DNA from: Cytophagaceae bacterium ABcell3
GTDB taxonomy: Bacteria > Bacteroidota > Bacteroidia > Cytophagales > Cytophagaceae
Assembly (NCBI GenBank): GCA_030913385.1
Contig: CP133159.1
Location: 2,378,584 to 2,442,583, forward strand
Direction of reading: 5' to 3'
Length of the DNA: 64,000 nucleotides
Positions 52,288 to 60,882 of the stretch are shown piece by piece. The notes beneath the pieces were generated by a model that was not told the DNA's origin, ran no database searches, and saw only the letters and a program-made list of their open reading frames with translations. Position 1 is the first letter of the stretch. Each line of letters opens with the position of its first letter. A program made the position numbers and the translations under genes.

Positions 52288-53089
52288 AGTTGTTATCATT
52301 ACTGGAGGGTCTTCTGGTATAGGAAAAGCATGTGCTGAAAAGTTTGGGTCGGAAGGTGCTAAGGTTGTTGTTACCGGTAGGAACCCTGAAAAGCTCCAAG
52401 AGACAGAACAGTGGCTTAAAAACAAAGGAATTGATGTGTTAGCGATAATCGCAGATGTAAGCCTTCAGGAAGATTGCAAACGGATGGTTGCTCATACCGT
52501 TGATCGTTTCGGAACCATTGATATACTTATTAATAATGCCGGTATTACTATGCGTGCTTTGTTTGAAGATGCTGATGTCGAGGTGATCAAAAAAGTTATG
52601 GATATCAACTTTTACGGGACTGTATATGCTACTAAATACGCCTTGCCCTATATTTTAAAACAAAAAGGGTCTATTGTGGCAGTTTCCTCTATTGCAGGTT
52701 TGCGTGGATTGCCTGCTCGAATAGGATATTCTTCTTCAAAATTTGCCATGCAAGGCTTTATGGAGTCTTTGCGTGCTGAGTTATTGTACAAGGGCGTTCA
52801 TGTACTTGTGGCTTGTCCTGGGTTTACTACTTCCAATATACGTACTTCTGCGCTAGGGGAGGATGGCTCTGTACAAGGAGAATCTCCAAGAGATGAAGGT
52901 AAAATGATGACTGCCGAAGAAGTAGCCAATCATATGTATAAAGCTGTAGTAAAAAGAAAAAGGGATATTGTATTGACCACCCAAGGTAAACTGACTGTGT
53001 TCATGAATAAATGGTTTCCTGGATTTATGGATAAAGTCGTATTTAAAGTTTTGGCTAAAGAAAAGGACTCTCCTTTGCAGAAGGCCTAA
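52277..53089 (+). CDS. Short-chain dehydrogenase/reductase
   Basis: 270 residues from the ATG at 52277. The NAD(P) site is TGGSSGIGKA at about residues 9-18. NNAG is at about 86, the catalytic Ser lies in VSSIAG, and YSSSK contains the Tyr and Lys. A C-terminal extension (FMNKWFPGFMDKVVFKVL) fits members close to the DHRS7-like group. The overlap with the hydrolase gene upstream points to a joint task on one substrate, for example a lipid or an ester product; this is inference. Confidence 0.9.
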   Translation: MKNKVVIITGGSSGIGKACAEKFGSEGAKVVVTGRNPEKLQETEQWLKNKGIDVLAIIADVSLQEDCKRMVAHTVDRFGTIDILINNAGITMRALFEDADVEVIKKVMDINFYGTVYATKYALPYILKQKGSIVAVSSIAGLRGLPARIGYSSSKFAMQGFMESLRAELLYKGVHVLVACPGFTTSNIRTSALGEDGSVQGESPRDEGKMMTAEEVANHMYKAVVKRKRDIVLTTQGKLTVFMNKWFPGFMDKVVFKVLAKEKDSPLQKA

Positions 53090-53192
53090 TTTTTTTCAAA
53101 AAAAGTATAGGTTACTATCTTTCTGAAAATATGTTAATTGCGAAATATGGCCTGTGTGAATTGAAAAATTATTGAAGAAATTTGCCTTCAGG

Positions 53193-53224
53193 TTTTGGAT
53201 TTAAAGGAATACCTCCTACTTTTG
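53193..53224 (+). promoter_or_regulatory. Promoter of the first tRNA-Lys
   Basis: TTTTG (53193-53197), 19 nt, TACTTTTG (53217-53224): a clean match to the Bacteroidota -33/-7 pattern, 36 bp before the tRNA. Confidence 0.65.
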
Positions 53225-53260
53225 CACTCGCAATTACGAAACAGAACGACATAAAATATC

Positions 53261-53333
53261 GATTCCGTAGCTCAGCTGGTAGAGCAATACACTTTTAATG
53301 TATGGGTCCTGGGTTCGAATCCCAGCGGGATCA
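53261..53333 (+). tRNA. tRNA-Lys (anticodon TTT), copy 1
   Basis: A 73-nt cloverleaf with acceptor stem GATTCCG/CGGGATC. The anticodon loop CTTTTAA carries TTT, and the T-arm is CTGGG-TTCGAAT-CCCAG. Identical in sequence to copy 2, 130 bp downstream. Confidence 0.95.
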
Positions 53334-53426
53334 CAAAATAAAAAAGCTTGTATTAAAACGTGATACAAGGATAAAATGATAAAGAATACTTTTTTGAGTT
53401 GTTGTAGATTTTAAGAAAAATATTTT

Positions 53427-53434
53427 TAACTTTG
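53427..53434 (+). promoter_or_regulatory. Promoter -7 element of the second tRNA-Lys
   Basis: TAACTTTG matches TAnnTTTG. The nearest upstream TTG (53402-53404) is 22 nt away, a little longer than the usual spacer. The tRNA starts 29 bp after. Confidence 0.45.
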
Positions 53435-53463
53435 CACCCTCAAAAAGATAGACATAAAATATC

Positions 53464-53536
53464 GATTCCGTAGCTCAGCTGGTAGAGCAATACACTTTTA
53501 ATGTATGGGTCCTGGGTTCGAATCCCAGCGGGATCA
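53464..53536 (+). tRNA. tRNA-Lys (anticodon TTT), copy 2
   Basis: The same 73 bases as copy 1, and also the same 12 or so bases just upstream (GACATAAAATATC). It is followed by a hairpin terminator. Confidence 0.95.
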
Positions 53537-53539
53537 CTT

Positions 53540-53571
53540 AAGCCTCTCAAAAATTTGGGAGGCTTTTTTTA
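53540..53571 (+). terminator. Terminator of the tRNA-Lys pair
   Basis: The stem AAGCCTCTCAAA (53540-53551) pairs with TTTGGGAGGCTT (53554-53565) with one wobble, followed by T5-T6. It begins 3 bp after the second tRNA-Lys. Confidence 0.8.
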
Positions 53572-53704
53572 TTTCCTATTCCTACATCCTGAGGAAGGTA
53601 AAGTGTTTTAAGTTTAAAATATTGTTGGTGAAAACCCCAACAAAATGGCGTGAAAACACCAACAAAAGGGCAGAAAGTATTGGGTTAAGTTTAATTGGAG
53701 AAAA

Positions 53705-53735
53705 ACAAAAAGGTGGGGAAGCCCCACCTTTTTGT
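53705..53735. terminator. Terminator hairpin
   Basis: The perfect 14-bp stem ACAAAAAGGTGGGG (53705-53718) / CCCCACCTTTTTGT (53722-53735) has an AAG loop. Placed between the tRNA-Lys pair and the convergent membrane-protein gene, it would stop transcription of the latter. Confidence 0.75.
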
Positions 53736-53812
53736 TCTGCTTTATATTTATTGCAAATATATTCCAAAAAGACAATGAAGCTCTTTCGAATATATATTAT
53801 GTTATGTTTTAA

Positions 53813-54514
53813 TTACGTATGTGTACGTCCTGGTCCCGGTTCGTTATGGGCAATTTCATAATCTGGTTTGCCCGCTTTTCCGCCAAATGCAGAAACAACT
53901 GCACCTAGGATCAAGGATATACCCATAAATATACCTGCTCTGGAAGCAGCTTGGGTAATCTCCTGTCCGTATGCCCTAATTTCTTGCTGCATTTCTTCAT
54001 CTTCCGGCACTTCTTCACCTTCTGCTTCTATGGTAGCTCTCACTTCCTCCTCAAGCTGCTCGATGTCTTCAGGAGTAAAAGCTAAGCCTGCTCCGGCCAC
54101 TTCCATGGTCTGGCCTATAATACCACCAACGCCACTTATAATGGTGCCGACTGTGGTGGTAAGCAGGAAAAAGCTGAATAGTGAATATACGCCCCAAGTA
54201 GTTACGCCATGAAGCATACTTTCAAAAGATTTTGGGATAGAGGCCAGTCTACCCGCAACATATGCACCTATAAAGATTGAAATCAAATTGGTCAATACCC
54301 AGTATATTAAAGAACCTATACCCAATCCCTCAGTAGTTGCGCCAGGATCCATTGGGTCCAATGTGCCAATCCCTATACCAAATCCAAGTACACTAAAGGT
54401 CAGTTGTAGTACAACTGCGATCAATGCACCTGCAAATACGGCTCCCCATGAGATCTTATTTCCTCTCTTGAAGCCCGACCACGTATTGTGTACATTTATG
54501 TTCTCTCTCTCCAT
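53813..54514 (-). CDS. Conserved integral membrane protein (PhnA-like/YrzE-type)
   Basis: 233 residues. After a short polar start, SWGAVFAGALIAVVLQLTFS and three more hydrophobic segments with many Gly (GIGIGTLDP, SLIYWVLTNLISIFIGAY, ISGVGGIIGQ) cover residues about 20-150. An acidic stretch (about 165-190) and a last membrane segment follow. Similar proteins are annotated as PhnA-like or YrzE-type membrane proteins; I give that with low certainty and know of no tested function. It is monocistronic. Confidence 0.6.
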   Translation of the reverse strand: MERENINVHNTWSGFKRGNKISWGAVFAGALIAVVLQLTFSVLGFGIGIGTLDPMDPGATTEGLGIGSLIYWVLTNLISIFIGAYVAGRLASIPKSFESMLHGVTTWGVYSLFSFFLLTTTVGTIISGVGGIIGQTMEVAGAGLAFTPEDIEQLEEEVRATIEAEGEEVPEDEEMQQEIRAYGQEITQAASRAGIFMGISLILGAVVSAFGGKAGKPDYEIAHNEPGPGRTHT

Positions 54515-54595
54515 CTTTCTATTCCTTTTCTTTCTTGTCTTCTAAAGGAACATGGAACATAGAAAAATGTTTAGCAGTCTACTAGTCAGTATGTT

Positions 54596-55492
54596 TTACT
54601 GTTTTTGGAGGTTGTTTAAAATATGCAATACGCCCGGGAAAAGGGCATTTATGGTTTCTTCAGCTCCTTTGGTTGAGCCTGGAATGGCCATGACTAATGT
54701 CTTGCCCATAAGTCCTGCAACTCCTCTTGAAAACATTGCTGCTGGGGTTCTTTGTTGGCCATAGCTTCTGGCTGCCTCCATGATGCCTGGAATCTCTGTC
54801 TCAAGCAAAGGTTTTAATACTTCTGGGGTATTGTCTTTTTTTGTTAAACCGGTGCCACCGCAAATGATTATCAAATTGGCTGACTGGCTTGCTGAGACGA
54901 TCTTTTCTTTTAATAGTTCTTGATTGTCGGGAATGATAGTGTAACCTGAAATTTCCAGATTATAAGATGCTAGCTTAGACTTGACAATACTGCCTGCCCT
55001 ATCTTCTTTTTTGCCACTGGCAATGCTGTCTGAGCATACAATTACTTCAGCTGTTGTTCCTGGTTTTGCTGCTTTATGGTCGCTTTTTCCACCTTTTTTC
55101 TCTAAGAGTTTTATATTGGCAATTTCAATGCCTTTGTCAATGGGCTTTAGCATGTCATACATGGTTAGGGCTACTACCGATGCACCATGCATGGCTTCCA
55201 CTTCTACGCCAGTTTTATAAATGGTTTTTACCTCAATATATATGAATATGTCAAGCCCTTTAATTTCATATGAAATATGTGTGTATTCTATAGGTAGAGG
55301 ATGGCAGTCGGGGATGGTGTCTGATGTGCGTTTTACAGCAAACAAACCTGCTGCTCTAGCTATTTCAAACACATTGCCTTTTGGAACCAAACCATTTTTT
55401 ATAGCGTCTATAGTTTCTTGTTTACTAGTTTTTACAATGGCTTGTGCTATAGCATGTCTTAAGGTGGTGGACTTTTCTGTTATATCTACCAT
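54596..55492 (-). CDS. Bifunctional MoaC-MoaB molybdopterin biosynthesis protein
   Basis: 298 residues made of two fused domains. Residues 1-150 are MoaC (cyclic pyranopterin monophosphate synthase): MVDITEKSTTLRHAIA, LPKGNVFEIARAAGLFAVKRT in part, CHPLPIEYTHISYE, and MTGVEVEAMHGASVVALTMYD in part. Residues about 150-298 are MoaB/MogA-like: ICGGTGLTKKDNTPE, SRGVAGLMGKTLVMAIPGST, which adenylylates molybdopterin. It is the last gene of the operon moeA-mobA-moaD-moaE-moaCB. A moaA gene, whose product feeds MoaC, is not in the window. Confidence 0.93.
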   Translation of the reverse strand: MVDITEKSTTLRHAIAQAIVKTSKQETIDAIKNGLVPKGNVFEIARAAGLFAVKRTSDTIPDCHPLPIEYTHISYEIKGLDIFIYIEVKTIYKTGVEVEAMHGASVVALTMYDMLKPIDKGIEIANIKLLEKKGGKSDHKAAKPGTTAEVIVCSDSIASGKKEDRAGSIVKSKLASYNLEISGYTIIPDNQELLKEKIVSASQSANLIIICGGTGLTKKDNTPEVLKPLLETEIPGIMEAARSYGQQRTPAAMFSRGVAGLMGKTLVMAIPGSTKGAEETINALFPGVLHILNNLQKQ

Positions 55493-55495
55493 GTT

Positions 55496-55927
55496 TCAAA
55501 AAATATTTTTTTTCCAGGTATAAGTATTGTTGTCAAAAATTTCTTTTCCCCAAACAGGAAGCTCTTTTTTTATTCTTTCTACTATATGCGCACAAGCTTT
55601 GAATACATTGGGCCTGTGCCCTGCTGTGACAAGTACAAAAAGGCTGGCTTCCCCTGTTTTGACCAAACCGAGGCTATGATAAATTTGAACGGTATTGAGC
55701 TCAAAGCTTTTTATAGACTCTTCAATGATTTTCTGGGCAGCTTTTTCTGCCATTTCTTCATATGCTGTATACTCTATGCCTTGAACTTCTTGCCCGTCTA
55801 TTTCGTCATTGCGTATCTGACCAAGAAACATGGTAAATGCACCAGATCTGTAATCTGAAGCATGCTTTTGAATTACTTCTGAAACGAATAGCGGTTTTAT
55901 GGGGCCTTGTATAAATAGTTTTTCCAT
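55496..55927 (-). CDS. moaE: Molybdopterin synthase catalytic subunit
   Basis: 143 residues, the normal size. It transfers sulfur from MoaD thiocarboxylate to cyclic pyranopterin monophosphate. The catalytic block is KKELPVWGKEIF, which holds the conserved Lys pair, and AGHRPNVFKACAHIVERIK is the other signature. The gene lies 3 bp before moaCB and 33 bp after moaD. Confidence 0.93.
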   Translation of the reverse strand: MEKLFIQGPIKPLFVSEVIQKHASDYRSGAFTMFLGQIRNDEIDGQEVQGIEYTAYEEMAEKAAQKIIEESIKSFELNTVQIYHSLGLVKTGEASLFVLVTAGHRPNVFKACAHIVERIKKELPVWGKEIFDNNTYTWKKNIF

Positions 55928-55960
55928 TTTTCGTTGGCTTGAAAATTAGTGTCAAAAATT

Positions 55961-56194
55961 TTATCCTCCAGAAAATGGTGGGAGTAATGCAACTTCATCT
56001 CCGTCGTTTAAAGGAACATTGTCGGTGATGGCCTCTTGGTTACGTGCTATTACAAAATTTAAGCCGTTAATTTTAGGAAACTTATTTAACAGGTAGTTTT
56101 TTAAGGTGTTCGTGTCTGAGATATTTTCGGCGGTTAACTCTTTTTGGCCTGTTATATCTGTTACCGATCCAAAGAATAATATTTTTATGCTCAT
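55961..56194 (-). CDS. moaD: Molybdopterin synthase sulfur-carrier subunit
   Basis: 77 residues, a ubiquitin-like fold ending in the required Gly-Gly (LLPPFSGG). The C-terminal Gly is thiocarboxylated and donates sulfur within MoaE. The start ATGA overlaps the stop of mobA by 4 bp, so translation is coupled. It is followed by moaE. Confidence 0.93.
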   Translation of the reverse strand: MSIKILFFGSVTDITGQKELTAENISDTNTLKNYLLNKFPKINGLNFVIARNQEAITDNVPLNDGDEVALLPPFSGG

Positions 56195-56757
56195 AGTTCA
56201 GATGTTAATTTTTTGTAATCTTCCGGCGTGTTAATGTTTAGGTATTGATCCGCCCCTTTTAAACTACAGGTAATGACATTGCAGTTTAACTTGGCAGGGA
56301 GTTGTTGGAGCTTTAAAAAGTCTTCATTGATCAAGTCCTGTAGTTTAGATAGACTACTTTTATTATAACAAGCATACAATGGTTGTAGTAGTTCACCTGT
56401 CTTGGGTATGGCAGCATCAAAATGTTGAATGTTTTCTAATAACATTTGCATAAACGATGCAGAAACCATGGGCATATCACAAGCAACTACTATGTTTAGT
56501 GGGTTGGAAGACTGTTGTAACGCACTATATATTCCTCCCAAGGGGCCTTTTTCTTCCATTACATCCGTGACTACCTGATACCCCAAATGGTCGTACTTGT
56601 GTGAGTTGGCATTGACAATTATTTCTGATGTTACCTTCTCAAGTTCATTGGCTATATGGTTGACAAAGGTATCGCCATTGAAAGTGAGCAAGCCTTTAGG
56701 GTATTCTTTCATCCGGCTGCTTTTCCCCCCGGCCAATATGATTCCTGTAGCTTTCAT
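56191..56757 (-). CDS. mobA: Molybdenum cofactor guanylyltransferase
   Basis: 188 residues. The nucleotidyltransferase signature GIILAGGKSSRMKEYPKG is at residues 5-22, and the metal site reads VVACDMPMVSA (about 95). MobA adds GMP to the cofactor to give the bis-MGD form used by DMSO-reductase-type enzymes, so at least one such enzyme is likely encoded elsewhere. It sits 2 bp after moeA. Confidence 0.9.
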   Translation of the reverse strand: MKATGIILAGGKSSRMKEYPKGLLTFNGDTFVNHIANELEKVTSEIIVNANSHKYDHLGYQVVTDVMEEKGPLGGIYSALQQSSNPLNIVVACDMPMVSASFMQMLLENIQHFDAAIPKTGELLQPLYACYNKSSLSKLQDLINEDFLKLQQLPAKLNCNVITCSLKGADQYLNINTPEDYKKLTSEL

Positions 56758-56759
56758 AG

Positions 56760-57956
56760 TTAATGGTTGAGTAAGTTGACTTTTACAGGTTCTCCTGTTT
56801 TAACTTCTCCTGTTTCCGAAGGAAGATATACAAAAGCATTGGCTTCTGAAAATGTGTGAAGCATGGATGATGCTTGTCCTTGAGATATTTCTACTTCACT
56901 TCCATTTGCCTTGGCTTTAAGAAACATGGCGAGACCTGGTTTTTTGGCAAAGCTGTTTTTTAAGGTCATGTTTTGTTCAGGAAGAAAATATGAAGAGTGT
57001 CCCTGGTGCTTTTTTAAATAAGGGTAAACGTACTGGTAGTAACAGGTCAAGGCAGCGGCAGGGTTTCCTGGAAGCCCAAAGACTGCTTTGGATGCTTTTT
57101 TGCCAAAATATAAGGGCTTTCCTGGTTTTTGGGCTATTTTATAAAATATACTGTTTACGCCTAGTTCTTCTAATGCTCTTTTAACAAAGTCATATTTTCC
57201 AGCCGAAATCCCACCAGTGACCAACAATAGGTCGCTTTCTTTAAAAATATGATCTATGGTTTCCTTAACAGAATTGAAATCATCTTTGACAAAATGGATG
57301 CTGACATCTTTAAGCCCTAAAGTATAGTGTAAAACAGATTTTAGCATCCCTGAATTAGACTCATAAACTTGGGCTTTGTCTAAAGCGCTTCCTGGTTTTT
57401 GGAGTTCATCTCCTGTTACCAAGATGCCGATCTTGGCAGGTTTTATTACTTTAATTTTTTCGATGCCCATACTGTTCAGGTAGCCTACGCTGGCAGGAGT
57501 GAGCAGCGTACCTTTTTTCAAAGCCAGCGCCCCTTTTTGTACTTGCTCGCCCTGTGGCCGAATGTTGGCCATGGGTTTCAAAAAATCAGCTTTGTCCGAT
57601 GTTATCGTGTCGTTATTGGCATTCACATTTTCCTGAATGACAAGACAGTTTACATCGTCAGGAACTCTTGCCCCTGTAAATATTCGGACAGCACTTTGTG
57701 CGTCTACAGGCCTTTCTACATAATCTCCTGCGCGTACCTCTGCAATTACCTTGTGATTAATGCTTTGGGTTTCTTTTGTTAATGCTATTCCATAACCGTC
57801 CATGGCAGCTTGCCTGAATGGGGGAAGGTCTGTAGGGGAGAATATATCTTCTGCTAATATTTTCCCTGCTGCTAGCTCACAATGTACTTCTTCCGAATTT
57901 TCTGAAATAGAGGTGTTTTCTATAATTAATTTTTTGGCTTCTTCTACTGAAATCAT
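56760..57956 (-). CDS. moeA: Molybdopterin molybdotransferase
   Basis: 398 residues with all MoeA domains. The N-terminal part has PFRQAAMDGYGIAL. The MoCF-binding domain has GILVTGDEL, YESNSGML and VTGGISAGKYDFV (about 243-255). PLYFGKK and VFGLPGNPAA follow, with a short C-terminal beta domain. MoeA inserts molybdate into adenylylated molybdopterin, completing the cofactor. It is the first gene of the five-gene operon; no promoter element or molybdate-responsive riboswitch was recognised upstream. Confidence 0.93.
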   Translation of the reverse strand: MISVEEAKKLIIENTSISENSEEVHCELAAGKILAEDIFSPTDLPPFRQAAMDGYGIALTKETQSINHKVIAEVRAGDYVERPVDAQSAVRIFTGARVPDDVNCLVIQENVNANNDTITSDKADFLKPMANIRPQGEQVQKGALALKKGTLLTPASVGYLNSMGIEKIKVIKPAKIGILVTGDELQKPGSALDKAQVYESNSGMLKSVLHYTLGLKDVSIHFVKDDFNSVKETIDHIFKESDLLLVTGGISAGKYDFVKRALEELGVNSIFYKIAQKPGKPLYFGKKASKAVFGLPGNPAAALTCYYQYVYPYLKKHQGHSSYFLPEQNMTLKNSFAKKPGLAMFLKAKANGSEVEISQGQASSMLHTFSEANAFVYLPSETGEVKTGEPVKVNLLNH

Positions 57957-58086
57957 ATCATGAAACTTTAATAAACATCAGTTGCAAAATGGGTTTCTTA
58001 AACAGCTTGATGGTAAATGGTTGCCATTTGACCATTGAATATCGTGCGCTGTTTTTTTTAAAATTAATGCTAAATGTTTATTTATT

Positions 58087-58127
58087 CCTAATTCTTGTTT
58101 AAGTATTTTTACTTAATAAGAATTAGG
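58087..58127. other. Long hairpin between hemN and moeA
   Basis: CCTAATTCTT (58087-58096) is mirrored by AAGAATTAGG (58118-58127), with TAAGTA/TACTTA continuing the stem inside. It lies between two - strand genes, after hemN (stop at 58223) and before moeA, without a T-run on the - strand. It may be a hemN 3' hairpin or a protein-binding palindrome. The rest of 57957-58222 shows nothing else. Confidence 0.4.
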
Positions 58128-58222
58128 TTTTATGTTAATTGATTAATGGGACGGTTTCTTTTTTACCTTATAAACTCTCTAAAAAAACTTGCTCTATATT
58201 GTATCCCGTATACTTCTCTGTA

Positions 58223-59575
58223 CTAAATAGACTTGCTGAAAATAGGGGTTTCTGGTATTTTTCTCCATAGCCTTGCGTCAAAACACATGCAGATGTTTCG
58301 TATAAATGGCTTTCCTTCTTTTTTTATTTTAAGGCTTCCTTCTTTGAGGACGACCAAGTTGTCTTCTATAAAAGGTTCTAGCTTCTCTAATCCTTCTTTA
58401 AATGATTCTGATTCAGAACTGGCATCCCAGCTTGTCTCCATTCTGCACATTAGGTCAAGAATATGCTGTCTTATGAATAGGTCTTCTTCAGTTAGCTCAT
58501 GTCCTTTTAGAACCGGCAACCTACCTTCATTGACCACTTTTTCATACTCTTCCACCTCTTTCACATTTTGCATAAAGCAGTCGGTGCTATCGCTTATTGA
58601 AGATGCGCCTAAACCAATGAGCAGTCCCGTGTTCTGTACTGTGTAGCCCATGAAGTTTCTGTGCATTTTCCCTTCTTTCATCGCAATATACAAATCGTCC
58701 TGCGGTAGCGAGAAGTGGTCCATGCCAGTTTCTGTATACCCATGTGCTACAAGCATTTCTTTTCCTTTTTCATACAGTTCCCGCTTCTCGTCTGCTGAAG
58801 GAAGATCTTCTTCGCTATACCTTCTTTGGGCCTTGCTTTTCCAAGGTACATGAGCGTAACTGTAAAAAGCGATTCTCTCAGGTTTTAGTACACTGGTTTT
58901 GCTGATTGTTCCTTTTACACTTTCCAGCTTTTGAAAAGGGAGTCCATAAATGATGTCCGCATTCAATGAGGTGAAACCTGCTTTTCGAGCTTCGTCAAAT
59001 ACTATTTTTGTTTGTTCAAATGTTTGTACCCTGTTAATAGCTATTTGGACTTTCGGGTCAAAATCTTGAATGCCGGCACTTAAGCGTTTGAAACCTAATG
59101 CGGCTAATACATGTAGATGTTCCTTTGTTGTATAGTTGGGGTGTACCTCTATACTAAAATCTGGATCTTCTGGTATAATGGCCTTACTAAATATGCTTTC
59201 TAAAAGATATTTTAAGTTTTGAGGAGTGAAAAAAGTAGGGGTTCCGCCACCAAGGTGCAATTCTTTGATAATTGGTTTGCCGCCAAATATTTCCAGATAT
59301 ATATTCCATTCCTTGAGAAGGGTGTTAAGATAAGGAGTTTCTACCTTATGGTTTTTTGTAATACGTTTGTTGCAGCCACAGTATGTGCAGAGTTGCTCGC
59401 AAAATGGTAGATGCAAGTATAAGCTTATTTCTGGTGATTTTTGAAAAGCCTGTCCTACATGTTTTGCCCATATGTGTTGGTCAAAACCATCACTTTCCCA
59501 GTAAGGAACGGTAGGGTAGCTTGTGTATCTTGGTGCAGGTATATCGTATTTGGAAATAAGATCGGCTCTGTTCAT
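58223..59575 (-). CDS. hemN: Oxygen-independent coproporphyrinogen III oxidase
   Basis: 450 residues, the length of true HemN rather than the shorter HemW. It is a radical SAM enzyme: the cluster motif C-x3-C-x2-C is Cys59, Cys63 and Cys66 in LHLPFCEQLCTYCGC, and the extra Cys68 matches HemN. The start NRADLISKYDIPAPRYTSYP is also HemN-like. It converts coproporphyrinogen III to protoporphyrinogen IX without oxygen, so the organism has a low-oxygen route to heme. No FNR-type site was recognised upstream. Confidence 0.94.
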   Translation of the reverse strand: MNRADLISKYDIPAPRYTSYPTVPYWESDGFDQHIWAKHVGQAFQKSPEISLYLHLPFCEQLCTYCGCNKRITKNHKVETPYLNTLLKEWNIYLEIFGGKPIIKELHLGGGTPTFFTPQNLKYLLESIFSKAIIPEDPDFSIEVHPNYTTKEHLHVLAALGFKRLSAGIQDFDPKVQIAINRVQTFEQTKIVFDEARKAGFTSLNADIIYGLPFQKLESVKGTISKTSVLKPERIAFYSYAHVPWKSKAQRRYSEEDLPSADEKRELYEKGKEMLVAHGYTETGMDHFSLPQDDLYIAMKEGKMHRNFMGYTVQNTGLLIGLGASSISDSTDCFMQNVKEVEEYEKVVNEGRLPVLKGHELTEEDLFIRQHILDLMCRMETSWDASSESESFKEGLEKLEPFIEDNLVVLKEGSLKIKKEGKPFIRNICMCFDARLWRKIPETPIFSKSI

Positions 59576-59804
59576 TGTAACTGTTTTTTTCGAGTTGTCG
59601 ATAATGCAAATGTAGAAAATGGTAATAGGGGAAAGAATGACTCACATCATATTGGCGACCATGATTTATCACTTGTACCCCTTGTTGCCGTTCTAAATCG
59701 GTACATTCAGGTAATCTGATTGAATTATTTGAAAAACCATTTTCTTTTTTGCCTGTTTTTAATCAGAATCATTTTTATTTGTATAAATTTTTCATTTAGG
59801 ATTC

Positions 59805-60866
59805 ATGAGTAACTTATATTTTAATTTAAAAGTACACAAAGTAGTTCAGGAAACAGACGAGGCTGTTACTTTGGTTTTTGAAACAAATCAGGAGCCCTTA
59901 TCCTATAAGTCAGGGCAATTTTTGACTTTAATAGTAGATATAGAAGGAAAAAAAGTGCGGCGCTCTTATTCTTTATGTTCTGCCGACGGTATAGACGAGT
60001 ACCCTGCTGTTACAGTAAAAAGGGTGTCAGGCGGTTTGGTGTCAAACTATTTGGCTGATAATATCAAGCAAGGAGATGTAATAGAAGTGATGCAGCCAAT
60101 GGGTACTTTTTGTCCTGAACTTGACTACCATAAAAAACGTGACGTGGTATTATTAGGAGCCGGAAGTGGTATAACACCTCTAATGTCCATTGCAAAATCT
60201 GTATTGGCCAAAGAACCTTTATCCTCTGTTTATTTACTTTATGGAAATAGAAATGAAGACTCTATTATTTTTAAGGACAAGCTAGATGAAATGGTCAAGG
60301 AGCATGAAGGGCGGTTTAAGGTAGTCCATGTTTTAAGCCAACCTAAAGACACTTCTTATAAACCAGCGGGAAGGTTAAATAGGAGTTTAATTATAAAGCT
60401 GTTGGAGTCTTATGAAGGCCTGGATATGAAACGTGCCGATTATTTCATTTGTGGCCCTGAAGGTATGATGGAAGAGGCACAGCAGGCATTAACGCTTCTA
60501 GAGGTTGCTAAAGATAAAGTCCATCAAGAGAGTTTTGTCTCCTCAGATGCTAAAGAGCCTGCTGGTGAGGTTGTAGAGCTAGAACAGGGGAGTGCCCAAG
60601 ATGTGACCATTTTTTATCAAGGAACAGAATATAAAATTACAGTTCCTCCTGAAAAATCTATTTTGGAAGTTGCACTAGAGGAAGACATAGATTTGCCTTA
60701 TAGCTGTCAAAGTGGTTTATGTACTGCATGTCTTGGAAAATGTATTAGTGGTAAGGTTAATTTGCAAGACTCTGATGCGCTTTCTGATAAAGAGCTGGAG
60801 CAAGGGTATGTCCTAACATGTGTAGGCCATCCGGTGACCCGCAATGTAGTAATCGAGATTGACTAA
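59805..60866 (+). CDS. FAD/2Fe-2S NAD(P)H reductase (PaaE-like)
   Basis: 353 residues. The order is FAD domain (RSYSLCSA at about residues 46-53), NAD(P) domain (LLGAGSGITPLMSI) and a C-terminal plant-type [2Fe-2S] ferredoxin with Cys301, Cys306, Cys309 and Cys339 (C-x4-C-x2-C-x29-C). This is the layout of PaaE, the phenylacetyl-CoA epoxidase reductase, and of similar oxygenase and hydroxylase reductases. No paaA-D genes are in the window, so the partner is open. The M3 peptidase gene begins 16 bp after its stop codon. Confidence 0.9.
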   Translation: MSNLYFNLKVHKVVQETDEAVTLVFETNQEPLSYKSGQFLTLIVDIEGKKVRRSYSLCSADGIDEYPAVTVKRVSGGLVSNYLADNIKQGDVIEVMQPMGTFCPELDYHKKRDVVLLGAGSGITPLMSIAKSVLAKEPLSSVYLLYGNRNEDSIIFKDKLDEMVKEHEGRFKVVHVLSQPKDTSYKPAGRLNRSLIIKLLESYEGLDMKRADYFICGPEGMMEEAQQALTLLEVAKDKVHQESFVSSDAKEPAGEVVELEQGSAQDVTIFYQGTEYKITVPPEKSILEVALEEDIDLPYSCQSGLCTACLGKCISGKVNLQDSDALSDKELEQGYVLTCVGHPVTRNVVIEID

Positions 60867-60882
60867 AGAAAAAATACATAGA

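Noticed and set aside
53505-53861. 118-residue open frame starting inside the second tRNA-Lys
   Set aside because: It starts in the tRNA and crosses two terminator hairpins, so it is not a plausible gene.
59805-60866. Phenylacetate degradation cluster
   Set aside because: Only the reductase-like gene is present. No epoxidase, ligase or ring-opening genes are seen.
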